Shown: positions 41,318 through 49,916 of the stretch, piece after piece | Numbering within the stretch: the stretch's first letter is position 1 | How the letters are laid out: every line of letters starts with the position of its first letter | NCBI RefSeq assembly: GCF_004124235.1 | Contig: NZ_CP032487.1 | Span: forward strand, 3,038,001-3,102,000 | DNA from: Yersinia hibernica | GTDB taxonomy: Bacteria > Pseudomonadota > Gammaproteobacteria > Enterobacterales > Enterobacteriaceae | Direction: 5' to 3' | DNA: 64,000 nucleotides | The notes under the pieces: model-generated | The model's input: the letters and a program-made list of their open reading frames with translations, nothing else | What the model was told of the DNA's origin: nothing | Database searches by the model: none | Translations under genes and position numbers: made by a program

Positions 41318-42679
41318 TCAACGACCCGGGAAACCCGGTGGCATCATACCTTTCATGCCACGCATCATTTTGGCCAGACCGCCATTTTTCATTTTCTTCA
41401 TCATGCGCTGCATTTCATCGAACTGCTTGAGCAAGCGGTTAACATCCTGCACTTGCACACCAGAACCGGTAGCAATGCGGCGCTTACGCGAACCTTTAAT
41501 AATTTCTGGCTTGGCGCGCTCTTTCAGCGTCATCGAGTTGATGATGGCCTCCATCCGCACCGTCACCTTGTCATCCATCTGCGATTTCACGTTGTCTGGC
41601 AACTGGCCCGCACCCGGCATTTTACTTAACATGCTGGCCATACCGCCCATATTGCGCATTTGCTTCAACTGATCAAGGAAGTCATTGAGATCAAAGCCAT
41701 CGCCTTTCTTCAGCTTGGTTGCCAGTTTTTCCGCTTGTGCGCGGTCAACTTTGCTTTCGATATCTTCAATCAGGGAGAGAACATCGCCCATTCCCAGAAT
41801 ACGTGAAGCTACGCGATCGGGATGGAACGGCTCCAGTGCGTCTGTCTTTTCACCGACCCCAAGGAATTTAATCGGTTTGCCGGTAATATGGCGGATAGAT
41901 AACGCGGCACCGCCACGGGCATCACCATCAACTTTGGTCAGTACGACCCCCGTTAGCGGCAAGGCTTCATTGAATGCTTTGGCTGTATTGGCAGCATCCT
42001 GACCGGTCATGGCATCCACAACAAACAAGGTTTCCACCGGATTAATCGCGGCATGGACTTGTTTGATTTCGTCCATCATCGCTTCATCAACATGCAAGCG
42101 ACCGGCGGTATCGACAATCAGAACATCATAAAACTTAAGTTTTGCCTGTTGCAGCGCACGATTGACGATATCAATCGGTTTTTCCTGCACATCAGAGGGG
42201 AAGAAATCAATGCCAACCCCCTGCGCCAAAGTTTCCAACTGTTTGATAGCTGCTGGGCGATAAACGTCAGCAGACACCACCAACACTTTTTTCTTCTGTT
42301 TTTCTTTCAGGAACTTACCCAGCTTGGCCACACTGGTGGTTTTACCCGCCCCTTGCAGGCCCGCCATTAACACCACTGCTGGCGGTTGTGCTGCCAGATT
42401 CAGTTCGTTATTGACTTCGCCCATCGCGGCAATAAGTTCATTTTTAACGATTTTGACAAATTCCTGACCCGGCGTGAGGCTTTTGTTCACCTCATGCCCG
42501 ACAGCACGCTCTTTTACCCGGTTAATAAAGTCACGAACAACCGGCAGAGCGACGTCAGCCTCCAGTAACGCCATACGCACTTCACGCAGCGTTTCTTTAA
42601 TATTTTCTTCTGTCAGCCGGCCACGGCCGCTGATATTGCGCAGTGTGCGCGATAATCTGTCAGTTAAGTTCTCAAACAT
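41318..42679 (-). CDS. ffh: Ffh, signal recognition particle protein
   Basis: A 453-residue SRP GTPase: N domain, G domain with GLQGAGKTT (about 107-115), DTAGRLHVD and TKVDGDARGG, then a methionine-rich M domain (about 300-453) that binds 4.5S RNA and signal peptides. It targets inner-membrane proteins with FtsY. Divergent from ypjD; a minus-strand -10 TATAAT is seen at 42746-42751. Confidence 0.97.
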   Translation of the reverse strand: MFENLTDRLSRTLRNISGRGRLTEENIKETLREVRMALLEADVALPVVRDFINRVKERAVGHEVNKSLTPGQEFVKIVKNELIAAMGEVNNELNLAAQPPAVVLMAGLQGAGKTTSVAKLGKFLKEKQKKKVLVVSADVYRPAAIKQLETLAQGVGIDFFPSDVQEKPIDIVNRALQQAKLKFYDVLIVDTAGRLHVDEAMMDEIKQVHAAINPVETLFVVDAMTGQDAANTAKAFNEALPLTGVVLTKVDGDARGGAALSIRHITGKPIKFLGVGEKTDALEPFHPDRVASRILGMGDVLSLIEDIESKVDRAQAEKLATKLKKGDGFDLNDFLDQLKQMRNMGGMASMLSKMPGAGQLPDNVKSQMDDKVTVRMEAIINSMTLKERAKPEIIKGSRKRRIATGSGVQVQDVNRLLKQFDEMQRMMKKMKNGGLAKMMRGMKGMMPPGFPGR

Positions 42680-42860
42680 TGTCTTTTACTCAACATGTAA
42701 ACACGTCAACGTGGAAACAGGCCGCTCTGGCGACACAATGGGGGGATTATAACACGAAGCTTAAACGATCTCTGCCCTCACATCGGAGAACGGTTGGAGA
42801 GGAACGCGCTCGACGCTATACTGGCTATCTAATTCACTTAGCCGATACCCATATAACGCT

Positions 42861-43652
42861 ATGCCCGTGTTCTCTATTTTGGCTTTGATCGCTTATTCGC
42901 TCAGCTTGGGCCTGATTGTCCCAAGTCTGGTGCAGAAAAATAGTGCTTACCGGCGGTTAGCGCTGGTTTCTGCCGTCGTGGCGCTAGTGTGCCATGCTAT
43001 TGCTCTGAAGCATCAGGTTTTTGATGTCGGCGGTGGGCAAAATCTCACTTTATTGAATATCGGCTCCATTGTTGGGCTGATGATTTGCACAATCATGACT
43101 ATCGTCGCCTCACGCGGCCGTGGTTGGTTCTTGCTGCCGATTGTCTACAGTTTTGCCATGATTAATTTGGCACTGGCCAGTTTGCTACCGGGTGAGTTTA
43201 TTACCCATCTGGAGGCCAGCCCGGCTATTTTTGTCCACATTGGGCTGGCGCTCTTCGCATACGCAACACTCATCATCGCGGCACTGTATGCCCTGCAACT
43301 GGCTTGGCTCGATTATCAGTTAAAGCACAAGAAAGTCACTTTTAATGCTGATATGCCGCCCTTAATGAGCATTGAACGTAAAATGTTTCATATCACCCAA
43401 ATTGGGGTGGTGTTGCTGACGCTAACACTGTGTACTGGCTTGCTTTATATGGACGATATCTTCAGCAAAGAAAACGTCCATAAAGCGGTGTTATCGATAA
43501 TGGCCTGGTTTGTCTACATTGTTTTACTATGGGGCCATTATCATGAGGGTTGGCGTGGGCGCAGAGTCATTTGGTTCAGTTTCGCTGGCGCATTTTTGCT
43601 AACTCTGGCCTATTTTGGTAGCCGCTTACTACAAGAAATAATGATCTCTTAA
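42861..43652 (+). CDS. ypjD: YpjD, cytochrome c assembly (CcsA)-like membrane protein
   Basis: A 263-residue, about eight-segment inner-membrane protein of the CcsA/CcmC-like family. In enterobacteria ypjD pairs with corB, and it has been linked to magnesium/cobalt (Cor) phenotypes; its true reaction is unknown. Conserved histidines of the family include those in VHIGLALFAYATL and HYHEGWRGRR. It is transcribed toward corB, 69 bases before it. Confidence 0.85.
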   Translation: MPVFSILALIAYSLSLGLIVPSLVQKNSAYRRLALVSAVVALVCHAIALKHQVFDVGGGQNLTLLNIGSIVGLMICTIMTIVASRGRGWFLLPIVYSFAMINLALASLLPGEFITHLEASPAIFVHIGLALFAYATLIIAALYALQLAWLDYQLKHKKVTFNADMPPLMSIERKMFHITQIGVVLLTLTLCTGLLYMDDIFSKENVHKAVLSIMAWFVYIVLLWGHYHEGWRGRRVIWFSFAGAFLLTLAYFGSRLLQEIMIS

Positions 43653-43721
43653 CCATTATTACCGCCATCCACACATCGCCCTGTTGAGCCACAGGGCATT
43701 TTATTGTTACTGAGGAACACT

Positions 43722-45002
43722 GTGTTGGATCATGTCTCAACTAGCACGCTTATCATCATTCTAGTCATTATGGTCGTAGTTTCGGCTTATTTTTCTGCCT
43801 CCGAAACCGGCATGATGACACTCAATCGTTACCGCCTACGTCACTTGTCCAAACAGGGTAATCGTGCTGCGCGCCGGGTTGAAAAGTTACTGCGCCGCCC
43901 TGACCGCCTGATAAGTTTGGTATTAATCGGCAATAATCTGGTCAATATTTTGGCTTCAGCGCTCGCGACGATTGTCGGCATCCGGTTATACGGCAATGCC
44001 GGTGTCGCCATAGCGACTGGCGTATTAACTTTTGTGGTGCTGATTTTTGCCGAGGTCATGCCAAAAACTATCGCCGCCCTTTATCCTGAGCGCGTTGCGT
44101 TCCCCAGCAGTGTTTTACTGGCCCCATTGCAAAAAATCATGCTGCCTGTGGTGTGGCTCCTCAATACCATCACGCGCGGGCTGATGCGCCTGTGTGGTAT
44201 TCGCGGCAATGTGCACAGTAGCGACGCGGTGAGTAAAGATGAATTGCGCAGTATTGTGAATGAATCCCGCTCGCAAATCTCTCGGCGTAATCAGGATATG
44301 TTGATCTCCGTGCTGGATCTGGAGAAGGTGACGGTTAGCGACATTATGGTGCCGCGTAATGAGGTCATCGGGATAGATATCAATGATGATTGGAAATCAA
44401 TCATGCGGCAACTCACTCACTCGCCACATGGCCGCATCGTGTTGTATCGTCAATCATTGGATGATGCTATCGGTATGCTGCGGGTGCGGGAAGCCTACCG
44501 GCTGATGACAGAGAAAAAAGAGTTCAATAAAGAGAACCTGCTGCGCGCAGCGGATGAAATCTACTTTATTCCCGAAGGCACACCACTCAATGTGCAATTG
44601 GTCAAGTTTCAGCGTAATAAAGAGAAAGTCGGCATGATTGTCGATGAATATGGTGATATTCAGGGGTTAGTCACTGTTGAGGATATTTTGGAAGAGATCG
44701 TCGGCGATTTCACCACGTCAATGTCTCCTACCTTGGCGGAAGAAGTTAATCCGCAGAGCGATGGCTCAGTGCTGATTGATGGTAGCGCCAATGTGCGCGA
44801 ACTGAATAAAGCGTTCAACTGGTCACTCCCTATAGATGCCCGCACTATCAATGGCATGCTACTCGAGGAGCTTGCAGATATTCCGCAGGTAGATGCTCAA
44901 GTTCGTGTTGGAAATTATCTAATTGATGTGCTGGATGTCCAAGAAAATATGATTAAGCGGGTACGAGTGACACCCATCTTGCCTGATAACCATCTCGGCT
45001 AA
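43722..45002 (+). CDS. corB: CorB (YfjD)-type CNNM/CBS membrane protein
   Basis: A 426-residue protein: DUF21/CNNM membrane domain (about 1-190), a CBS pair (about 205-325) and a CorC/HlyC domain (about 340-420). The family mediates Mg2+ transport or its regulation. I choose the GTG at 43722 (TGAGG eight bases upstream), which agrees with the E. coli start; a TTG at 43704 is less likely. Confidence 0.9.
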   Translation: MLDHVSTSTLIIILVIMVVVSAYFSASETGMMTLNRYRLRHLSKQGNRAARRVEKLLRRPDRLISLVLIGNNLVNILASALATIVGIRLYGNAGVAIATGVLTFVVLIFAEVMPKTIAALYPERVAFPSSVLLAPLQKIMLPVVWLLNTITRGLMRLCGIRGNVHSSDAVSKDELRSIVNESRSQISRRNQDMLISVLDLEKVTVSDIMVPRNEVIGIDINDDWKSIMRQLTHSPHGRIVLYRQSLDDAIGMLRVREAYRLMTEKKEFNKENLLRAADEIYFIPEGTPLNVQLVKFQRNKEKVGMIVDEYGDIQGLVTVEDILEEIVGDFTTSMSPTLAEEVNPQSDGSVLIDGSANVRELNKAFNWSLPIDARTINGMLLEELADIPQVDAQVRVGNYLIDVLDVQENMIKRVRVTPILPDNHLG

Positions 45003-45025
45003 CGGCTTTCCCACATATATGCGCC

Positions 45026-45055
45026 ATAAAAAAGACGCTATTCAGCGCCTTTTGT
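45026..45055 (-). terminator. Terminator of luxS
   Basis: Minus strand GGCGCT, loop GAAT, AGCGTC, then TTTTTT, with one G-T pair. Flanked by A/T on both sides, so it may also stop corB transcripts. Confidence 0.7.
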
Positions 45056-45092
45056 CATTTATCTACTCAATATCAGAATGCACCGACTGACA

Positions 45093-45608
45093 CTAAATGT
45101 GCAGCTCAGTCAGTTTTTCCTTCGGTAACGCCAACTCTTCGTTGTGGTTGATGCGCACACCTCGGTCAATAATACCTTTGGCGATTTCCTGCGCTTCTGC
45201 CAGCGAGTGCATATGATAAGTTCCGCACTGATATTCGTTTAGCTCAGGGATCTTGCGCTGGTCAGTGACTTTCAGCACATCGGCCATTGCGGCTTTCCAG
45301 GCATCAGCAACTCGCTGCTCATCGGGCGTACCAATCAAGCTCATGTAAAAACCGGTACGGCATCCCATGGGCGAGATATCGATAATCTCAACACCATTGC
45401 CATTGAGATGATTGCGCATAAAACCAGCAAAAAGATGTTCCAGAGTATGGATTCCCTTCTCTGGCATCACTTCTTTATTTGGCACACAGAAACGCAAATC
45501 AAATACAGTTATCTCGTCGCCATGAGGAGTTTTCATCGTCTTAGCAACGCGCACTGCGGGTGCTTTCATAATGGTATGGTCTACGGTAAAGCTATCCAAT
45601 AATGGCAT
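45093..45608 (-). CDS. luxS: LuxS, S-ribosylhomocysteine lyase
   Basis: A 171-residue enzyme splitting S-ribosylhomocysteine into homocysteine and DPD, the precursor of autoinducer-2. Metal ligands His54, His58 and Cys128 and catalytic Cys83, Glu57 and Arg39 are all present. AGGAGG precedes the ATG. Its leader runs antisense to the micA promoter and sRNA. Confidence 0.97.
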   Translation of the reverse strand: MPLLDSFTVDHTIMKAPAVRVAKTMKTPHGDEITVFDLRFCVPNKEVMPEKGIHTLEHLFAGFMRNHLNGNGVEIIDISPMGCRTGFYMSLIGTPDEQRVADAWKAAMADVLKVTDQRKIPELNEYQCGTYHMHSLAEAQEIAKGIIDRGVRINHNEELALPKEKLTELHI

Positions 45609-45664
45609 TTAGTCACCTCCTCATAAAAAAATAATTTTTATTTGATCTTTTTTTCGCAACTCGT

Positions 45665-45693
45665 GAAACTTTTTTCTATCGCGCGCGTCTTAA
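45665..45693 (+). promoter_or_regulatory. Sigma-E promoter of micA
   Basis: -35 GAAACTT (45665-45671), 15 bases, -10 GTCTTAA (45687-45693), six bases before the micA 5' end. Same arrangement as the sigma-E promoter of E. coli micA. Confidence 0.8.
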
Positions 45694-45698
45694 TATGT

Positions 45699-45770
45699 GA
45701 AAGACGCGCATTTGTTATCATCATCCCTGTTATCAGAGATGTTAATTTGGCCACAGCAATGTGGCCTTTT
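45699..45770 (+). ncRNA. micA: MicA small regulatory RNA
   Basis: About 72 bases beginning GAAAGACGCGCATTTG, the conserved 5' seed of MicA, continuing with TTATCATCATCCCTG and ending in the terminator GGCCACA-GCAA-TGTGGCC plus T-run (45749-45775). Located between luxS and gshA on the opposite strand, as in E. coli. MicA is Hfq-dependent, induced by sigma-E, and blocks ompA and other envelope mRNAs. Seed and 3' terminator are conserved; the internal loop differs from E. coli. Confidence 0.93.
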
Positions 45771-45774
45771 CTTT

Positions 45775-47334
45775 TTATTGACCGCCGTGAAGCACCAAAT
45801 ACTCCTCAAAGCTTAGCTTATCTTTGAGTTCTAGCTCACGTTGACGCCCCCAAGAAGCCGCTCCCTCTTCAGATAATTGCTCTTCAGTGAGTAACTCCAA
45901 AGGTTCACTTTGCAGCATTTCTCGGTAGCGCTCGGCCAGTTCAAGGCCAACACCACCAATACCATCCTTTTTCATCGCTTGCAAAATGCGGGCAGAGAAT
46001 GTCAAACTCGGATCATCAAAGGACGCGACAAGTTCATCACAAACCTGTTGATATTCAGTGCTTTCTTTCCCATCTAATACTTCTGCAACACGGCGTAGGT
46101 CGGCAAATAGGTCTTTACCCACTTTTGCTAACGGCGCACGCGTATCGTTGCATCCCATACCGATAGTCTGGTCAGGTTTACGCCCCTCCAAAATGACTCG
46201 ATTCCAGTTTTTCCGAGTACACAGCAATTCGTCGCTGCTCATTTCAGGCGCATCTGCCAATACACACCAAATCAGGAATAGATCAAGGAAACGCGCTTGC
46301 GCGGCATCCACACCAATCGGCGAGAATGGGTTAATGTCCAAGGAGCGCACTTCAATATATTCAATCCCACCGCGCAGCAAAGCATCAGATGGTGACTCGC
46401 CAGCGTGGGTAACTCGCTTAGGCCGAATTGGCGCATAAAGCTCATTTTCTATCTGTAACACATTAGTATTCAGTTGCAGATGGCGGTCACCGTCTTTTAA
46501 TCCTAATGCCGCATATTCTTCTGATGGTGTTTGAATCGCGCGCTTCAGTGCCGCAACATAGGTATGCAAATCATTAAACGTAATACCCAAATTACTTTGT
46601 GATTTATTGGTGTAACCCAAGTCACTCAAGCGCAATGAGGTGGCATAAGGCAAATAACACATCCCTTTATCATTGCGCTCAAACGGTAATGCGGTCTCAC
46701 GTCCTTGCAGGAAGGATGAGCAAATAGCCGGAGAAGCGCCAAACAGATAAGGAATAACCCAGCCAAAGCGATAATAATTACGAATCAGACGGAAATATCC
46801 CGCTGAAATCTCTTCCTTGCCGCTTTTTTCATCGGTGACCCCCGCCCATGCCTGCCAAAATTCCAACGGCAAAGAGAAGTTATAGTGCACACCAGAAATA
46901 GTTTGCATCAAAGCACCGTAACGGTTTTTTAGGCCTTCACGATAAAGTGTCTTGAAACGGCCAATATTAGACGAGCCATATTTAGCCAGTTCAATATCCT
47001 GCTCAGCACCAATAAAGCAAGGCATACTCAGTGGCCACATGCGCTCATCGCCCAGTTTACGTGCGGTATAGCGGTGGATATCACGCAAAAAAGTCAGCAG
47101 ATGGTCAATATCACCATCGACTGGAGTAATGAATTCCAGCAATGCCTCAGCAAAGTCGGTGGTAATCCACTGATGAGTCAGCGCTGCACCCAATGACTCA
47201 GGATGGCCCGTCGAGGCTAAGTGGCCGTCGGCAGTGACTCTTAATGTTTCCCGCTCGATACCGCGGCGGATCCCTTTTAGGGCTTTAGGGTGCGCTTCCA
47301 ACCAAGTTAACGCGTGTGATACATCCGGGATCAA
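45775..47334 (-). CDS. gshA: GshA, glutamate-cysteine ligase
   Basis: A 519-residue first enzyme of glutathione synthesis (gamma-glutamylcysteine). I use the TTG at 47334 ([27 protein letters not shown]), which has GGGAGG five bases upstream; E. coli gshA also begins with TTG at the same codon. Conserved [27 protein letters not shown] are present. The in-frame extension to 47373 would put the ribosome site inside the gene. Confidence 0.95.
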   Translation of the reverse strand: MIPDVSHALTWLEAHPKALKGIRRGIERETLRVTADGHLASTGHPESLGAALTHQWITTDFAEALLEFITPVDGDIDHLLTFLRDIHRYTARKLGDERMWPLSMPCFIGAEQDIELAKYGSSNIGRFKTLYREGLKNRYGALMQTISGVHYNFSLPLEFWQAWAGVTDEKSGKEEISAGYFRLIRNYYRFGWVIPYLFGASPAICSSFLQGRETALPFERNDKGMCYLPYATSLRLSDLGYTNKSQSNLGITFNDLHTYVAALKRAIQTPSEEYAALGLKDGDRHLQLNTNVLQIENELYAPIRPKRVTHAGESPSDALLRGGIEYIEVRSLDINPFSPIGVDAAQARFLDLFLIWCVLADAPEMSSDELLCTRKNWNRVILEGRKPDQTIGMGCNDTRAPLAKVGKDLFADLRRVAEVLDGKESTEYQQVCDELVASFDDPSLTFSARILQAMKKDGIGGVGLELAERYREMLQSEPLELLTEEQLSEEGAASWGRQRELELKDKLSFEEYLVLHGGQ

Positions 47335-47416
47335 ATCGACCTCCCGCTCTTGAAAACCATAACTCGCCAGCATACTGAAACTGCATAGGTGTGACTACGT
47401 AAGTTTGTCACATTCT

Positions 47417-47845
47417 TTACTGCCACCAGGCAATTCCTTGTAACGTAATTACCGTTAACACGATATAACGCAATGCTTTTCCCAAGCACAGAAAAAAAGC
47501 CACAAGGCCCCAAGGCATACGCAACCAGCCTGCCAACACACACATCAAATCGCCCACCACCGGTAGCCAGCTCAATAACAAAGCAGCCGGGCCAAAACGT
47601 TGAAGCCAGCCAAGCGCTGTATTCATCCCGCGTTGTGGTTTTAGTTCCGGTAATAAACGGCCTATAACAACATTAGTTAGCCCCCCAAGGGTGTTCCCGA
47701 TGGTGGCAGACAGCACCAACATCATGACCGGCGCACTGCTTGCCGTTAAGAGGGTAACTAATAGAATTTCAGAATTTCCGGGTAAGAGCGTCGCGCTAAG
47801 AAAGCTACTCCCAAACAATGAAGCAATAGCTAGCGTACTACTCAC
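47417..47845 (-). CDS. yqaA: YqaA, DedA-like membrane protein
   Basis: A 142-residue, three- to four-segment inner-membrane protein of the SNARE-associated/VTT (DedA-like) family. Role uncertain; DedA relatives are linked to lipid flipping. Its start overlaps the yqaB stop by four bases. Adjacent to gshA as in E. coli. Confidence 0.88.
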   Translation of the reverse strand: MSSTLAIASLFGSSFLSATLLPGNSEILLVTLLTASSAPVMMLVLSATIGNTLGGLTNVVIGRLLPELKPQRGMNTALGWLQRFGPAALLLSWLPVVGDLMCVLAGWLRMPWGLVAFFLCLGKALRYIVLTVITLQGIAWWQ

Positions 47846-48408
47846 AGTAGGCGCACATCAACTATTGCCATATTGGCTCGCTTTGCTGCCTCAACACCAA
47901 AATCAGCATCTTCAAAGACCACGCACTTGTGTGCGGGCACACCGAGTAGTTGCGCACAGCGCAGAAATGTCTCCGGCTCAGGCTTATGTTTGGTGACATC
48001 ATCGGCACCGACAATAACGTCAAAATAGTCACGTAAGCCCAAGTGGCGTAAAAGCAGCTCAGCCATGGCATGCTCGCTGCCAGTACCAACAGCCATATGT
48101 TTACGCCCATAATAGGCTTTAACCACGTCAATGAGCGGCAGAGGCTTCACATCATCCAGCAACATAGATTTAAACAGAGTCGTTTTCTCTGCGGCCAGTA
48201 AATGAGGATCCAAGTCCAATTGATGATTAGCAATGATTACACGTGCAATCTGCCACGTCGGCGCACCATTCAAAGCAACCAAAGCCTGCTCGTCAAATTT
48301 CATGCCGTACGACGTGAGCACTTGGCGCCATGCCTGACGATGCGTAGGCTCAGTATCCAGGATGGTGCCATCCATATCAAAAATTAAGCCTTCATAGCGA
48401 TCGTACAT
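47842..48408 (-). CDS. yqaB: YqaB, HAD-family sugar phosphatase
   Basis: A 188-residue HAD phosphatase with nucleophile Asp11 and general acid Asp13 in FDMDGTILDTEPTH, Thr in GTGSE, Lys in KHKPEPE and FEDADFG. E. coli YqaB prefers fructose 1-phosphate and 6-phosphogluconate. Confidence 0.92.
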   Translation of the reverse strand: MYDRYEGLIFDMDGTILDTEPTHRQAWRQVLTSYGMKFDEQALVALNGAPTWQIARVIIANHQLDLDPHLLAAEKTTLFKSMLLDDVKPLPLIDVVKAYYGRKHMAVGTGSEHAMAELLLRHLGLRDYFDVIVGADDVTKHKPEPETFLRCAQLLGVPAHKCVVFEDADFGVEAAKRANMAIVDVRLL

Positions 48409-48620
48409 CGTGACCCCGCGACCAAGGAGAAAATGAAAAGCTACTTTATCGCAAACTAACTAAATTGTCGCTCATTCTATAATCAACTGAATTTCATCAA
48501 AAAAATAGCATTCCCAAGCGAGAATAATGCTATCTAGCATAGTGAAAATCAACGAATTAGGGGGGTTCAATAAATGAGGTCAAAACATTCACATGGCGAG
48601 TAGCACAAGCCTAAAAGCAG

Positions 48621-48643
48621 AAAACCCCGCCGTAGCGAGGTTT
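48621..48643 (-). terminator. Terminator of the serV-arg tRNA operon
   Basis: Minus strand AAACCTCGC, loop, GGCGGGGTTTT with one wobble pair; just after the last tRNA-Arg. Confidence 0.7.
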
Positions 48644-48650
48644 CTTAATA

Positions 48651-48727
48651 TGGTGCACCCAGGAAGATTCGAACTTCCGACCGCTCGGTTCGTAGCCGAG
48701 TACTCTATCCAGCTGAGCTATGGGTGC
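48651..48727 (-). tRNA. tRNA-Arg (ACG), third copy
   Basis: 77 bases with encoded CCA, anticodon ACG in CTACGAA. Identical to the two copies upstream in the transcript. Confidence 0.96.
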
Positions 48728-48800
48728 AATGTCGTATTGCTAACTTTATGGGTGCGTTTCAACAAGTGAAACTTAACAACAAGATTGATGATCCAGAAGA

Positions 48801-48877
48801 TGGTGCACCCAGGAAGATTCGAACTTCCGACCGCTCGGTTCGTAGCCGAGTACTCTATCCAGCTGAGCTATGGGTGC
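48801..48877 (-). tRNA. tRNA-Arg (ACG), second copy
   Basis: 77 bases, same sequence as its neighbours. Confidence 0.96.
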
Positions 48878-48935
48878 AATTAATTCTTTGACACTACCTG
48901 ATGTTCATTTGACTATTTCACCATACTGCAAAATA

Positions 48936-49012
48936 TGGTGCACCCAGGAAGATTCGAACTTCCGACCGCTCGGTTCGTAGCCGAGTACTCTATCCAGCTG
49001 AGCTATGGGTGC
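48936..49012 (-). tRNA. tRNA-Arg (ACG), first copy
   Basis: 77 bases, eight bases after tRNA-Ser in the transcript. E. coli has four such Arg genes at this locus; three are seen here. Confidence 0.96.
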
Positions 49013-49020
49013 ATAGTAAA

Positions 49021-49113
49021 TGGCGGTGAGGGAGGGATTCGAACCCTCGATACAGCTTTTGACCGTATACTCCCTTAGCAGGGGAGCGCCTTCAGCCTCT
49101 CGGCCACCTCACC
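49021..49113 (-). tRNA. serV: tRNA-Ser (GCT)
   Basis: 93 bases with the long variable arm of tRNA-Ser; anticodon GCT in CTGCTAA. First gene of the tRNA operon. Confidence 0.96.
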
Positions 49114-49178
49114 ATACGCTTCTTGCGAATTGTGCCTAACTTGCTTTTGAAGAAGCTCATCGGCACTGCGTGGCGCAC

Positions 49179-49206
49179 ATATTACTTTCCCGCACTTATA
49201 AGTCAA
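49179..49206 (-). promoter_or_regulatory. Promoter of the serV-arg tRNA operon
   Basis: Minus strand TTGACT (49201-49206), 16 bases, TAATAT (49179-49184), then a GC-rich discriminator GTGCGCC typical of stable-RNA promoters. The remainder of the 49114-49477 gap shows no gene. Confidence 0.75.
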
Positions 49207-49443
49207 ACAATTTTTCCCAACTCACGCTCATTTGCACAATTCACACGCAACATGGCCAGTTTGGCGTCAAAAAGAGTGTTTTATCAACAGGCAAGATAGT
49301 GTTTATTGCGCTATTCCCTGAGGGCGAGAAAAAAGAAATAATCCTGATAGCTCAATTAAATTAGTCGTAAACAGAAAATTATGACGGGAATAAAAACACA
49401 AGAAAGGGATAAATAGCAAAATGCAGTAGGGATAAACAGCAGT

Positions 49444-49468
49444 AGCGCCTCGTGTAACACGAGACGCT
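49444..49468 (-). terminator. Hairpin after csrA
   Basis: Minus strand AGCGTCTCGTG, loop TTA, CACGAGGCGCT: an 11-bp stem with one wobble, but no U-run after it. It starts nine bases after the csrA stop. Confidence 0.5.
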
Positions 49469-49477
49469 TCTTCAAAA

Positions 49478-49663
49478 TCAGTAAGTCGTCGGTTGGGACT
49501 TTTCTGCTTGGATGCGCTGGTAGATTTCTTCACGGTGAACAGAAACCTCTTTCGGAGCATTTACACCAATTCGAACTTGGTTGCCTTTAACCCCTAATAC
49601 AGTAACCGTAACCTCATCGCCAATCATGAGTGTTTCACCAACTCGACGAGTCAGAATAAGCAT
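49478..49663 (-). CDS. csrA: CsrA, carbon storage regulator
   Basis: A 61-residue RNA-binding dimer, identical to E. coli CsrA except near the C-terminus. RNA-contact residues of beta-1 (LTRRVGE) and beta-5 (VHREEIY) are intact. It controls glycogen, motility, biofilm and virulence by binding GGA motifs in mRNA leaders. AAGGAG precedes the ATG. Confidence 0.98.
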
Positions 49664-49856
49664 TCTTTGCTCCTTGAAAAATTAAAAGAGTCGGGTCTCT
49701 CAGTTTCCCCGCCATTATCCATCATACACCGTGAAAACGTAAGCCATCACATTCACATAAAATGTAAGTAGCTTGGTCAAGTCTCTAACTAATACAAGTT
49801 TAGCTGAAGCAAATAACTTTGCGTTTAACTTTGTTTTCGAACTATGACAGGAAAAT

Positions 49857-49891
49857 TGAAAAACGCCATACCCAACATAGAGATATGGCGT
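49857..49891 (-). terminator. Terminator of alaS
   Basis: Minus strand ACGCCATA, 13-base loop, TATGGCGT, then TTTT. It is 26 bases after the alaS stop. Confidence 0.7.
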
Positions 49892-49916
49892 ATTGATTTA
49901 ATAGGTCATGACTTAC

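Noticed and set aside
49170..49364. 64-codon plus-strand frame upstream of csrA
   Set aside because: It covers the tRNA operon promoter, has no ribosome site and no recognisable protein features.
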